Shown: positions 1-6,574 of the stretch, piece after piece
Layout of the letters: every line of letters starts with the position of its first letter
How positions within the stretch are numbered: position 1 is the stretch's first letter
Source: a virus
Length of the DNA: 64,000 nucleotides
Strand: one strand, 5' to 3'
Virus record (IMG/VR): IMGVR_UViG_3300042298_003235
Coordinates: 1 to 64,000 of that record
The notes under the pieces: model-generated
Database searches by the model: none
Told to the model about the DNA's origin: nothing
Seen by the model: only the letters and a program-made list of their open reading frames with translations
Position numbers and translations under genes: made by a program

Positions 1-91
1 TGGTGGCCTTTGTTTTGCTACCGAGTTGCCAACGGTAGGTTCACGGACAGTTAACGTGGATCCGATCACACGGCATTCCGGGGTGGTCTGC

Positions 92-130
92 AAAAAAAAG
101 AGGGCAGAAACTTTTTCGGCTATCGTGCCC
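92..130 (-). terminator. Possible leftward terminator
   Basis: Read on the minus strand, GGGCA (130-126) can pair with TGCCC (106-102), followed by CTC and a run of eight T. The 19-base loop makes it weaker than the other copies, but the GAGGGCAG/T-tract end matches the three terminators to its right. Confidence 0.4.
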
Positions 131-200
131 AGGAGCTCATCATGTCAGGGTTACCTTAGATACTGAGTCTGTGCTTACGTTGTAACTAGGTATGTATTGC

Positions 201-238
201 AATTAAAAGAGGGCAGCCCTTATTAGGGGCTACCCTCT
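201..238 (-). terminator. Leftward hairpin terminator, copy 1
   Basis: Minus-strand hairpin with stem GAGGGTAGCCC/GGGCTGCCCTC (one internal mismatch) followed by TTTTAATT. It lies downstream of the small membrane-protein gene ending at 300. Near-identical copies lie at 550-584 and 864-898. Confidence 0.75.
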
Positions 239-248
239 ACCGCTTATG

Positions 249-285
249 CTGTTGCCAAGGTGCGTTATTCCTCCGACTCTTAGTC
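249..285 (-). repeat. 37-bp repeat, copy 1
   Basis: Matches 602-638 with one difference in 37 bases. Both copies sit just after a small leftward gene and just before a terminator, so this is a conserved 3' untranslated block. In the transcribed sense it begins GACTAAGAGTC, which can form a tiny hairpin, and contains GGAGGA without a following credible gene. Confidence 0.8.
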
Positions 286-299
286 AGTTGGATCCTGTA

Positions 300-518
300 T
301 TAGGACTCTTCCGAGTTCGTCAACTGTTTCCTTGCCACGTATGCAGCAGCTACGATAGCTACTACAAACAGGCCGAACCAGTTCACCAGACCTAGCACAA
401 AACCAACGATGTCGAAACCGACGCCGATGATCGTGAAGATCCAGCTCGCAAGAGGTGTAAACACGAGAAGGGCGGCTGCTACCACCCATACCCGGTTTTC
501 ACTCCAGAGTTTGTCCAT
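300..518 (-). CDS. Small membrane protein, 72 aa
   Basis: Unrecognised protein, probably with two hydrophobic segments (about residues 12-31 and 38-60), so likely inserted in the inner membrane, with a short charged C-terminus (RKQLTNSEES). The ATG at 518 follows a strong AAGGAGGTGA site; an in-frame GTG at 524 lies inside that site and is not preferred. Codon 9 is CGG and must be read as ordinary Arg, since a +1 shift would stop four codons later. Base composition is more G+C-rich than the structural genes to the right. Confidence 0.75.
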   Translation of the reverse strand: MDKLWSENRVWVVAAALLVFTPLASWIFTIIGVGFDIVGFVLGLVNWFGLFVVAIVAAAYVARKQLTNSEES

Positions 519-549
519 TTTCACCTCCTTTCCTTGGTGTAGGGGACAA

Positions 550-584
550 TAAAAAGAGGGCAGCCTTTGCTAGGGGCTACCCTC
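550..584 (-). terminator. Leftward hairpin terminator, copy 2
   Basis: Minus-strand stem GAGGGTAGCC/GGCTGCCCTC followed by TTTTTATTG. It lies only about 30 bases before the ribosome binding site of the next leftward gene (518-300), leaving no room for a normal promoter between them. Confidence 0.75.
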
Positions 585-601
585 AATTGATCCCGCTTGT
601 T

Positions 602-638
602 CTGTTGCCAAGGTGCGTTACTCCTCCGACTCTTAGTC
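602..638 (-). repeat. 37-bp repeat, copy 2
   Basis: Second copy of the block at 249-285, again between the stop codon of a small leftward gene (661) and a hairpin terminator (550-584). Confidence 0.8.
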
Positions 639-660
639 GATCAGCTGCAAGAGCATATCG

Positions 661-831
661 TTAGATACGCTTGTAACCTGCACGCTCGAGAGCGTCACAG
701 ATTGCTTCTACAACGAACAAGGATTCATCCCTGTCAGCTGCAGCCTGCTGCTCTGCGGTGCGTCCGCTAGTAAGACCGATCCGAAGACCGTCTACCAACG
801 CCGCTCCGAAGAGACTAGCTGTTTGTGCCAT
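661..831 (-). CDS. Small hypothetical protein, 56 aa
   Basis: Soluble, Ala-rich, probably helical small protein beginning MAQTASLFGAAL and ending ERAGYKRI; family not recognised. The ATG at 831 follows AAGGAGGTGAAC, the same leader sequence as the neighbouring gene at 518. Codon 17 is CGG; the zero frame stays open to a natural end, whereas a +1 shift gives an unrelated tail, so CGG is most simply read as Arg here. Confidence 0.65.
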   Translation of the reverse strand: MAQTASLFGAALVDGLRIGLTSGRTAEQQAAADRDESLFVVEAICDALERAGYKRI

Positions 832-863
832 TGTTCACCTCCTTTCCTTGGTGTAGATGGGTA

Positions 864-898
864 ATAAAAAGAGGGCAGCCCTTGGTAGGACTACCCTC
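864..898 (-). terminator. Leftward hairpin terminator, copy 3
   Basis: Minus-strand stem GAGGGTAGTCC/GGGCTGCCCTC (imperfect) followed by TTTTTATTAC. It separates the zinc-ribbon gene (926-1108) from the 56-aa gene (661-831). Confidence 0.72.
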
Positions 899-925
899 TA
901 GTATCATGAATACTATTCGCTATTA

Positions 926-1108
926 CTAACGATTAGTATCCGGCCTGTATACGAACGGCGTACCTGGATCAGTAGTTGCTAAGTGATGCATTAAAGCATT
1001 GTACATAGGAAGGCTAGCTATGCATGATTCGCATTCACCATCCTTCAGCTGATCGTACCGGTATCGCCCATCGCAAGACAGACATTTGTATAACATTTGC
1101 AATATCAT
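926..1108 (-). CDS. Small zinc-ribbon protein, 60 aa
   Basis: Has two Cys pairs, CLSC (residues 9-12) and CESC (26-29), the spacing of a treble-clef or zinc-ribbon knuckle, followed by a short helical tail. Such mini-proteins in phages often bind nucleic acid or host transcription factors, but the target is unknown. The ATG at 1108 follows AAGGAGGATAT. A CGG codon between the Cys pairs must be Arg: shifting +1 reaches TGA within a few codons and would lose the second Cys pair. Confidence 0.75.
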   Translation of the reverse strand: MILQMLYKCLSCDGRYRYDQLKDGECESCIASLPMYNALMHHLATTDPGTPFVYRPDTNR

Positions 1109-1199
1109 ATATCCTCCTTATTTGTAGTGGCTATGTATAGTGCATGGTGGTGGAATGAGTACCCATATATGGATACCCATCCCACCCACACAGGCTAGG

Positions 1200-1481
1200 C
1201 TATTTAGTCGCCTCTATATGGATAATTGTACCCATACGTAGGCTAGTTAATTGCCTGCTAGTTATGTTGTTACTGTCCATGATATATTGCACTGCATTAC
1301 TGTAGTTATTCTTACAGTATGTCCTTGCAACACTATAGACAGTGTCACCATATGACATAGTATGAGTAGCAGCCTCACAGCTGAACTCATCATACGCCTT
1401 ACCGGTGTACATTACTAGCCCTATGAATGCAGCTATTGCAGCTACAAACATAAGCACCTTTGCTTTGTTGTTATGTGCCAT
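1200..1481 (-). CDS. Membrane-anchored LysM domain protein, 93 aa
   Basis: The N-terminus (residues 8-24) is one hydrophobic segment that could be a signal anchor. The rest is a LysM module: YGDTVYSVARTYC near residues 44-56, a central asparagine-rich helix, and a closing G-T-I-I-H-I strand. LysM binds the glycan of peptidoglycan, so the protein probably sits in the membrane facing the wall, perhaps in host takeover, superinfection control or lysis timing. The start at 1481 follows GGAGGGAAACA. A terminator lies just upstream at 1511-1546. Confidence 0.8.
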   Translation of the reverse strand: MAHNNKAKVLMFVAAIAAFIGLVMYTGKAYDEFSCEAATHTMSYGDTVYSVARTYCKNNYSNAVQYIMDSNNITSRQLTSLRMGTIIHIEATK

Positions 1482-1510
1482 TGTTTCCCTCCTTTATTGG
1501 GTTAGTTGTG

Positions 1511-1546
1511 GCAAAAAAAAGCACAAGCATTGTTAGTGCATGTGCT
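1511..1546 (-). terminator. Leftward terminator
   Basis: On the minus strand AGCACA/TGTGCT plus an inner TGCA-type stem is followed by a run of T (plus-strand A run 1513-1520). It would block leftward transcription entering from the recA side. Confidence 0.7.
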
Positions 1547-1611
1547 AGTAATATTCTTAGTAGATACCCCCCATACTCCGGTGGGCACGTTAAAGATTAC
1601 GTTGTATCATA

Positions 1612-1620
1612 TGTTATAAT
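1612..1620 (+). promoter_or_regulatory. Extended -10 element TGTTATAAT
   Basis: Matches TGNTATAAT exactly. No good -35 hexamer is seen, as expected for extended -10 promoters. It faces the gene at 1829 but lies about 200 bases away. Confidence 0.4.
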
Positions 1621-1741
1621 AGTTAGTGGCCTAAAATTTTTCCCTATTTTTTAGACCTAATGAACTTTATACTAGTTTATATAGGTTAGAGCCCATTATG
1701 GAGTCGGCCGGAAAAATATTTTGGATATTTATGCCTACGAG

Positions 1742-1770
1742 TTGACAAAGACCATAAGAGTCGATAGATT
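1742..1770 (+). promoter_or_regulatory. Sigma70-type promoter
   Basis: TTGACA (1742-1747), 17-base spacer, TAGATT (1765-1770). Placed about 58 bases before the ATG at 1829 and the only full consensus -35 in this gap. Confidence 0.65.
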
Positions 1771-1828
1771 ATCCCCTACGTCGGTGTCCGCCGGCGATAA
1801 AAACCACTAATCATATAGGAGAATCAAA

Positions 1829-1999
1829 ATGCCACGTAAAAAGGTATACCCAGAAAGCGTATACGTAGAAACACAGGAGGACGAAGAAATGATCGAAGAG
1901 ATCATGGACACCTATAGTGCCTCTAATTTCTTTAACAAATACCCTAAACAAGACTACGAATACGATTCTGACAACTACGATGGATACAGTAGCTACTGA
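1829..1999 (+). CDS. Small acidic hypothetical protein, 56 aa
   Basis: Tyr- and Asp/Glu-rich small protein with a basic N-terminus (MPRKKVYPES) and an acidic tail ending DGYSSY. No family recognised; likely soluble and partly disordered. Start chosen from the ATAGGAGAATCAAAATG context. It is followed after two bases by the next gene, so the two are probably one transcript driven from 1742-1770. Small acidic early phage proteins are often host-enzyme inhibitors, but nothing here proves that. Confidence 0.65.
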   Translation: MPRKKVYPESVYVETQEDEEMIEEIMDTYSASNFFNKYPKQDYEYDSDNYDGYSSY

Positions 2000-2001
2000 T
2001 T

Positions 2002-2589
2002 ATGAAAAAGGAAAACACCAATATGCTCACACTCACTGATAATATGAGAATAACAACAGATAAGGCGATAATAATCGATGAAAGACTAATGGCTTCACCA
2101 TTGGGTAATAGCTTTCACAACTTACTGTTAAAAAACCATGATGTATATTATTTTAATATGAAAGATTATAACTATCCAGACCTATCCTGTATACAGATAC
2201 AGAAAAGCGTGTATGACACCTTTCAGGTAGGATATAAGACAATTACATTTATAGGATATAAAGAATCCTGTGAATTGTTCTATAGTCTATATAACCTTAA
2301 ATCATTTGTATTTGATTCAGTAATATTGGTTGAGCCTAAGAACCATAATACTAAATTGTTTAAAAAGCTCAAGGGCAAGACTAACTCTATACTTTGTATC
2401 AATAAGGAACGCTATAACACGTTCTACGAAGATACAAATAACAATTACTCTGTACAGTACTTAAAGACGTTTTTACCCTTTACGCACTCTCCTAGAGTGG
2501 CTAAAGAGGTTCTAGGGTGGTTAACCTGTGGAGTTTATGGACAAGCTTACTTAGATGACCCACATGGGAAGCTTTTTAAGCTTAGTTAA
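2002..2589 (+). CDS. Hypothetical protein, 195 aa
   Basis: Not recognised. It alternates hydrophobic strands and helices (KTITFIGYKESCELFYSL, FDSVILVEP, SILCINKE) in a way that could suit an alpha/beta fold, with a late His (THSPRVAKEVLGWL) as in alpha/beta hydrolases, but no nucleophile elbow is visible, so that idea is weak. It starts right after the upstream stop, implying coupled translation, and ends tail-to-tail with a four-base overlap on the leftward gene 2586-2870. Confidence 0.6.
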   Translation: MKKENTNMLTLTDNMRITTDKAIIIDERLMASPLGNSFHNLLLKNHDVYYFNMKDYNYPDLSCIQIQKSVYDTFQVGYKTITFIGYKESCELFYSLYNLKSFVFDSVILVEPKNHNTKLFKKLKGKTNSILCINKERYNTFYEDTNNNYSVQYLKTFLPFTHSPRVAKEVLGWLTCGVYGQAYLDDPHGKLFKLS

Positions 2590-2870
2590 GCCCGACGCTC
2601 TAAATCGTCAGGATCTATAAACACAACAGTGTCTAGATCATCAATGATCCCCTTGACTATCTCCTCAACATGTTTATCCGTGATTGAGGAGGTGTCTTGG
2701 ATCATTTCCCATTGGTCTAGGCTAAAGTAAGAAAAGCACAAGGTTTTATATTTGTTGCGCAGAATCGCAATAACGCCAGCTTCGCCCTCGTCAGAAAGGT
2801 AATCAACGACAACCATGTTGTCTACGTCGTTACTACCAACAAAGTTCTTAATGAGTTCCCATATATTCAT
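2586..2870 (-). CDS. Hypothetical acidic protein, 94 aa
   Basis: Unrecognised, acidic, mixed alpha/beta small protein (NMVVVDYLSDEGEAGVIAIL, then a helical half and an acidic VVFIDPDDLERRA end). Start at 2870 follows AAAGGAGAGCC. The penultimate codon is CGG, too close to the stop to tell Arg (ending ERRA) from a +1 shift (ending ERGLN). A GGTACTATATTAA sequence upstream on the same strand (2903-2891) resembles the late-promoter motif seen elsewhere. Confidence 0.6.
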   Translation of the reverse strand: MNIWELIKNFVGSNDVDNMVVVDYLSDEGEAGVIAILRNKYKTLCFSYFSLDQWEMIQDTSSITDKHVEEIVKGIIDDLDTVVFIDPDDLERRA

Positions 2871-2965
2871 GGCTCTCCTTTATAAGCATATTAATATAGT
2901 ACCCTGAATCAAGAACTAATAAGATTAAAAAAAGAAAAAAATTTTGCGCGGAAAAGCGGTTAAAA

Positions 2966-3146
2966 TTAGAATAAATCCTTTTGAGGGTCATCTGCCATCT
3001 TAAGCAAGAGATCTCTTGAATTTAGATAAATCTTAACAGCCAGATCATAGATCTCGGTATCTTTAGGCGGATTCTTCTTTATTTCGAACAACATCATCTG
3101 TCCGATTTTCATCCGTAAAAAAAATATCATCATTTTGTTCTGACAT
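2966..3146 (-). CDS. Small hypothetical protein, 59 aa, made by +1 recoding
   Basis: The frame beginning at 3146 (ATG after TTTGGAGATTTTA) reads 14 codons to an in-frame CGG (3104-3102); unshifted it would stop after 12 more codons. Skipping the C gives ...TDEN-G-QMMLFEIKKNPPKD... and a compact product ending ADDPQKDLF. The downstream part alone has no ribosome binding site, so a single recoded gene is the better reading. Function unknown; the product looks helical and charged. It lies between the zinc-ribbon gene and the acidic gene of the leftward recA cluster. Confidence 0.65.
3102..3104 (-). other. +1 recoding site, in-frame CGG (site 1)
   Basis: Minus-strand context GAT GAA AAT CGG ACA. 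Skipping C gives GGA (Gly) and opens the frame down to 2966. The zero frame ends 12 codons later. Confidence 0.7.
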
Positions 3147-3185
3147 TAAAATCTCCAAATAAAGCTAACAATTTTTAAATAATAC

Positions 3186-3344
3186 TTAATTAGTAGCTGT
3201 TTCATCTAACTCTACCCATACCTCTCCGCATTCTCTGCAATCTACTTCGTATCTCATAAAACCTTCATTATTCTTAGTCAGTTCCGTAACCATTAGATTA
3301 GGCGGATACGGACAATCAGGACAACTGGTCGGGGAGCACGCCAT
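3186..3344 (-). CDS. Small zinc-ribbon protein, 52 aa
   Basis: Too short for usual ORF cut-offs but convincing: Cys pairs CPDC (residues 8-11) and CREC (about 36-39) frame a small beta region, ending in an acidic WVELDETATN. Resembles the zinc-ribbon of transcription or DNA-binding mini-proteins. The ATG at 3344 has GGAG ten bases upstream and overlaps the end of recA by 29 bases, so translation is probably coupled to recA. Confidence 0.7.
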   Translation of the reverse strand: MACSPTSCPDCPYPPNLMVTELTKNNEGFMRYEVDCRECGEVWVELDETATN

Positions 3345-4332
3345 TAGTAATTAACTCCTTAAGTTCTTTAAGAAGATTTTCATCTTCTCTTATTTTAGTT
3401 ATAGCTTGTTCTCTACCTTGAGAGAAGGATTCTCCTCTATAGTAAACCCATGCGCCTTTTTGAGTGAAAACTCCAACCTGCATTGCAGCGTCAAATACGC
3501 AACCAAACTTGTCTATACCTTTTCCGTACATAATATCGAACTCAGTTAACTTCATTGGAGGAGACATCTTATTCTTGATGACCTTTACTTTTACCTTAAT
3601 TCCAACAGAGTTACCAAGCTTATCTTTTAGGTCTTCTTTTTTTCTAATATCAAGTCGGACTGAAGCTGCGTATCTTAAAGCAAAACCACCTGGGGTAGTT
3701 TCTGGGTTACCAAACATTACACCAATCTTATTTCTAATTTGGTTAATAAATATTATAAGAGTTTTATTCTCGTTTGCTAATGAAACTAACTTACGCATTG
3801 CCTTAGCCATCATGCGCGCCTGCAACCCCATTTGGGAAGACTCCATATCACCTTCAAGCTCTGCCTTAGGTATTAAGCTGGCAACTGAGTCGACAATAAC
3901 TACGCCAATTTCACCTGTTCTAATAAGCATGTCTACAATTTCTAGTCCTTCTTCACCATATGAAGGCTGTGCTAGAAGAAGCTTATTTAGGTCAACTCCA
4001 ACCGCAGTCATGTAGACCGGATCTAAAGCATGTTCGGCATCAATATAAGCACATGTTAATCCCATCTTTTGAGCTTCGGCAACAAGCGATAAAGCAAGTG
4101 TCGATTTACCTGACGATTCAGGCCCATATATTTCTACTACTCTACCAAGTGGTAATCCACCAATACCGAGAATATTATCTAGTGGCAATGCTCCAGTAGA
4201 AACTGCTGGCCAAGGTTCAGACTTCTTATTACCAAGGATCATTACCGATCCAATGCCAAACTGTCTTTCTAACTGAGCAATTGCTATTTCTAAAGTTTTA
4301 GATTCTTTTTGTTCTTTTGGTTCTTTTGACAT
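3316..4332 (-). CDS. recA: RecA recombinase, 338 aa
   Basis: Full-length RecA: ATP-dependent strand-exchange filament protein for recombination and repair. Visible are Walker A GPESSGKST (about 70-78), Walker B VIVDSVASL (about 144-152), the L2 DNA-binding loop with INQIRNKIGVMFGNPETTPGG, and a shortened C-terminal region compared with host RecA of about 350 aa. A longer frame starts at 4371, but that ATG overlaps a TATAAT hexamer (4375-4370), so the MSKEPKEQ start at 4332, with AGGTG before it, fits better. It leads a leftward cluster with the zinc-ribbon and recoded small genes. Confidence 0.93.
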   Translation of the reverse strand: MSKEPKEQKESKTLEIAIAQLERQFGIGSVMILGNKKSEPWPAVSTGALPLDNILGIGGLPLGRVVEIYGPESSGKSTLALSLVAEAQKMGLTCAYIDAEHALDPVYMTAVGVDLNKLLLAQPSYGEEGLEIVDMLIRTGEIGVVIVDSVASLIPKAELEGDMESSQMGLQARMMAKAMRKLVSLANENKTLIIFINQIRNKIGVMFGNPETTPGGFALRYAASVRLDIRKKEDLKDKLGNSVGIKVKVKVIKNKMSPPMKLTEFDIMYGKGIDKFGCVFDAAMQVGVFTQKGAWVYYRGESFSQGREQAITKIREDENLLKELKELITNGVLPDQLS

Positions 4333-4369
4333 AGCACCTAGTATACCATGCCGGTATATACAATTTGGC

Positions 4370-4375
4370 ATTATA
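4370..4375 (-). promoter_or_regulatory. -10 element for recA
   Basis: TATAAT on the minus strand, about 38 bases before the chosen recA ATG. No good -35 was found at 17 bases. A transcript starting here would exclude the longer recA start. Confidence 0.5.
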
Positions 4376-4411
4376 AAAAGTTGTTTTGTGCGGTCTTTAA
4401 ATATTTACTTT

Positions 4412-4420
4412 TGGTATACT
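4412..4420 (+). promoter_or_regulatory. Extended -10 element TGGTATACT
   Basis: Fits TGNTATAAT with one change and sits 28 bases before the ATG of the 54-aa gene at 4448. The same TATACT hexamer recurs in the promoter at 4614-4643. Confidence 0.55.
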
Positions 4421-4447
4421 GTATCAACAACATAGCTAGGAGACAGC

Positions 4448-4612
4448 ATGAAATCTATTCATAATTTAAATTACGATTACTTAAGAGCAGTCAGAATGTT
4501 AGAGAAGTCAATTAATACACCTATGGATCTAGTGCGTTTTTGGTCATTAAGTGGCCCTTGTTTAGAAGATCAGCCCGAAATAGAAAAAATAATAAAAAAA
4601 GATTGGCAATGA
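4448..4612 (+). CDS. Small hypothetical protein, 54 aa
   Basis: Helical, mildly charged protein (MKSIHNLNYDYLRAVRMLEK... ending IIKKDWQ); family unknown. It has a good CTAGGAGACAGC ribosome site and its own extended -10 promoter. It is divergent from recA and its end abuts the TTGACA promoter of the large rightward operon, so it may be expressed separately and early. Confidence 0.65.
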   Translation: MKSIHNLNYDYLRAVRMLEKSINTPMDLVRFWSLSGPCLEDQPEIEKIIKKDWQ

Positions 4613-4613
4613 C

Positions 4614-4643
4614 TTGACAAGAGTGCAAATGTTTGGGTATACT
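4614..4643 (+). promoter_or_regulatory. Consensus sigma70 promoter
   Basis: TTGACA (4614-4619), 18-base spacer, TATACT (4638-4643). Best host-type promoter in the window; reads into the AAA+ ATPase and the operon beyond. Confidence 0.75.
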
Positions 4644-4695
4644 TTTTTTCCCCAGCCCTATAGAAGCCTCTTAGTGAGTTTAAAGACTTACGGTA

Positions 4696-4706
4696 GTTAC
4701 TATATT
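4696..4706 (+). promoter_or_regulatory. GTTACTATA late-promoter-like motif, 1
   Basis: GTTACTATATT, 54 bases before the ATG at 4760 and downstream of the sigma70 promoter, giving a tandem host-type plus phage-type arrangement. Confidence 0.55.
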
Positions 4707-4759
4707 ATCATATCATTACTTACGGTTTTGAATGTGGCTAAAGATAGGGGTCTGATCTC

Positions 4760-6196
4760 ATGAAGATCTATCAGATATATATGCCAGACTTATCCGTGTA
4801 CGTTAAGTACAAGCTTCTGGATCCAGATGAAGTTAAAGAATTTTTAGAATCAATCGATACTACGAATCTTCCTAATGTTAAAAAACTGATATTGGAAAAT
4901 ACGGTTTATAATATGAAGACTGAAGTAACTGAAGCATTAAGACTAATGCCTAGAGATTCTGCAGAAAAATGTATAGCATCTCTCTATAATGGATGCATTA
5001 TGCTTAACCCAGGTCTAGATATTGATAGCTGGGTTTCTTTAGCTAATCCCGATTGGATGAACCCATTTGCTGACAACAAGTTAGATTTGGACGAAGAAAA
5101 CTTTGACTTCGATAAAGTAAAAGATATGCTTAGAGGCTCTACTAAGCCTAAGCCTGCACCTCAAAAGGGTAAGCCAAAGAAGATATCTAAACAAAAATTC
5201 CTAGACTTAAAAGACCACCTAGAATCTAATATAATTGGTCAAAACGAAGCTGTATTAGAAGTCTTTAATGCACTAAAAAGATCGCAAGCTGGTTTATCGG
5301 ACGACAACAGACCATTGGGTATTTTCTTGTTTGCCGGAGCATCCGGCGTAGGAAAGACGCACTTAGCCTCAAGTCTAAACAAATATCTATTTGGCGAAGA
5401 CGCGCAAATGGTGAGAATAGACTGTGGAGAGTATCAACAAAAGCACGAAAACCAAAAACTAATAGGATCACCTCCAGGTTACGTTGGACACGACGAAGGT
5501 GGGCAACTAGTTAACCTAGTTAAAAAGAATCCAAATACAGTTGTGCTGTTAGATGAAGTGGAAAAAGCTCATTCGGATATGTGGAATACTTTTTTAAGAG
5601 TCTTTGAAGACGGAGTACTTACAGATGGAAAAGGTGAGCAAGTTAGCTTTCGCAATACTATAATTATATTAACTACCAACTTAGGTAATGAAAAAATAGT
5701 AGATCACCTCACAATGGGGGGAACTGGTTTTACTAAAGACACACGTGCCAAGTTATTTACAAGAGAGATGCCACCAAGAGAAATGGTGGAAAGAATAACA
5801 GCAGAATCTGTTAAAAAACATTTTAGACCAGAGTTTATTAATAGACTAGATAAGATTATTGTTTTTAATCATTTAAACAAATCTAACTACGAGAAAATAG
5901 CCGAACTAGAAATGTTTGCAGTTGCAGAAAAATTAACTAAAAAAGGTTTTACTGTAAGTTACACAGATGAAGCAATAGAGGCTTTAGTCGAAAATGGTAT
6001 AGATTCAGTTCAAGGTGCAAGAGGATTATCTAAAGCAAGAAGAGATTTGATAGAAACTCCATTAGCCGATATCTTGATTGGTTCAAACATACCAAGAGGT
6101 TCATTGTTTGAAATTGGTTTCAGTAACGATAAGTTTACTTTAAAGACAACAAAACCACAAAAAAAGAGTTTGAATAATAAGATAGTAGAACAATAG
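4760..6196 (+). CDS. Hsp100/Clp-like AAA+ ATPase with phage-specific N-terminus, 478 aa
   Basis: Residues about 145-470 are a single Clp/Hsp100 D2-type module: Walker A GASGVGKT (193-200), pore loop GYVG (240-243), Walker B VVLLDE (261-266), sensor-1 TTN (305-307), the RPEFINRLD arginine-finger stretch (356-364) and sensor-2 GARGL (419-423). Residues 1-125 lack the Clp N-domain and instead resemble small tail or baseplate assembly chaperones in style (inference). A Pro/Lys linker joins the halves. It probably remodels or unfolds virion assembly intermediates. It lacks an obvious ClpP-docking loop. First gene of the long rightward operon. Confidence 0.85.
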   Translation: MKIYQIYMPDLSVYVKYKLLDPDEVKEFLESIDTTNLPNVKKLILENTVYNMKTEVTEALRLMPRDSAEKCIASLYNGCIMLNPGLDIDSWVSLANPDWMNPFADNKLDLDEENFDFDKVKDMLRGSTKPKPAPQKGKPKKISKQKFLDLKDHLESNIIGQNEAVLEVFNALKRSQAGLSDDNRPLGIFLFAGASGVGKTHLASSLNKYLFGEDAQMVRIDCGEYQQKHENQKLIGSPPGYVGHDEGGQLVNLVKKNPNTVVLLDEVEKAHSDMWNTFLRVFEDGVLTDGKGEQVSFRNTIIILTTNLGNEKIVDHLTMGGTGFTKDTRAKLFTREMPPREMVERITAESVKKHFRPEFINRLDKIIVFNHLNKSNYEKIAELEMFAVAEKLTKKGFTVSYTDEAIEALVENGIDSVQGARGLSKARRDLIETPLADILIGSNIPRGSLFEIGFSNDKFTLKTTKPQKKSLNNKIVEQ

Positions 6197-6197
6197 A

Positions 6198-6208
6198 GTT
6201 ACTATAAT
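6198..6208 (+). promoter_or_regulatory. GTTACTATA late-promoter-like motif, 2
   Basis: GTTACTATAAT, 26 bases before the ATG at 6234, right after the stop of the ATPase gene. Confidence 0.55.
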
Positions 6209-6233
6209 AACATAACTTACAAAAGAGGTGTTT

Positions 6234-6558
6234 ATGGCAAGAGCTATTAATGCAATAACAAGACCAATCTCAACTGCACGCGCCATGGCAAGAGGCGCAG
6301 AGTTTGGTAAATTTAAGGGCAATATGGCCGATAGAGGGACAAGGTTCGCTATAGGTGCACTTGGCGGTACTGCTGGTTTATCTAAGACTAAGCGGATATA
6401 TAGGCGATTCAAAGCATGTATTCGATAAGGCTATATTAGCCAGAGGTGGAAAAAGAATTTCTGGTGCAGTTGCTATGGGTGCAGCTATTGGCGGTATAAG
6501 AGGAAGAACAACTTCCGGCCTTAATAAGGGCAAATCCGGCGGAATGTACCAATATTAA
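6234..6558 (+). CDS. Gly/Ala-rich basic protein, 107 aa, made by +1 recoding
   Basis: Start ATG 6234 follows AAAAGAGGTGTTT. 53 codons lead to an in-frame CGG (6393-6395); the zero frame ends ten codons later, while the +1 frame continues as ...GLSKTK-G-YIGDSKHVFDK... to MYQY at 6558. The Gly-rich, Arg/Lys-rich, amphipathic composition (AIGALGGTAG before the site, GAAIGGIRGRTTSG after it) is the same on both sides, supporting one product. Similar in style to the next gene (6575) and to the proteins at 12349 and 13008, which suggests a set of virion or membrane-interacting proteins. Function unknown. Confidence 0.7.
6393..6395 (+). other. +1 recoding site, in-frame CGG (site 2)
   Basis: Context ACT AAG CGG ATA. 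Skipping C gives GGA. Zero frame ends 10 codons later. Confidence 0.75.
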
Positions 6559-6574
6559 ACGGAGGTTTAATCTA

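Larger units (their letters stand above)
1..299. other. Left-end non-coding stretch
   Basis: No credible gene was found here on either strand. It holds two leftward hairpin/T-tract structures (92-130 and 201-238) and one copy of a 37-bp repeat. The short frames present lack a ribosome binding site or overlap the neighbouring membrane-protein gene in another frame. Confidence 0.5.
1482..1828. other. Divergent intergenic region, 347 bases
   Basis: No gene was found. It contains the leftward terminator at 1511-1546, an extended -10 element at 1612-1620 and a consensus TTGACA promoter at 1742-1770, separating the leftward left-arm genes from the rightward pair starting at 1829. Confidence 0.6.

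Noticed and set aside
2589-2594. CGG as penultimate codon of gene 2586-2870 as a further recoding site
   Set aside because: It is followed at once by the stop in either frame, so the sequence cannot distinguish normal reading from a shift.
3117-3124. Run of eight A (T on the coding strand) as cause of the frame change in the 2966-3146 gene
   Set aside because: A one-base slip there would also join the frames, but the same frame contains an in-frame CGG followed by GGA chemistry identical to ten other sites, so the CGG explanation is preferred.
4332-4371. Longer RecA start (MPNCIYRHG)
   Set aside because: That ATG overlaps the TATAAT element, and the extra 13 residues do not match RecA N-termini; ATG 4332 was used.
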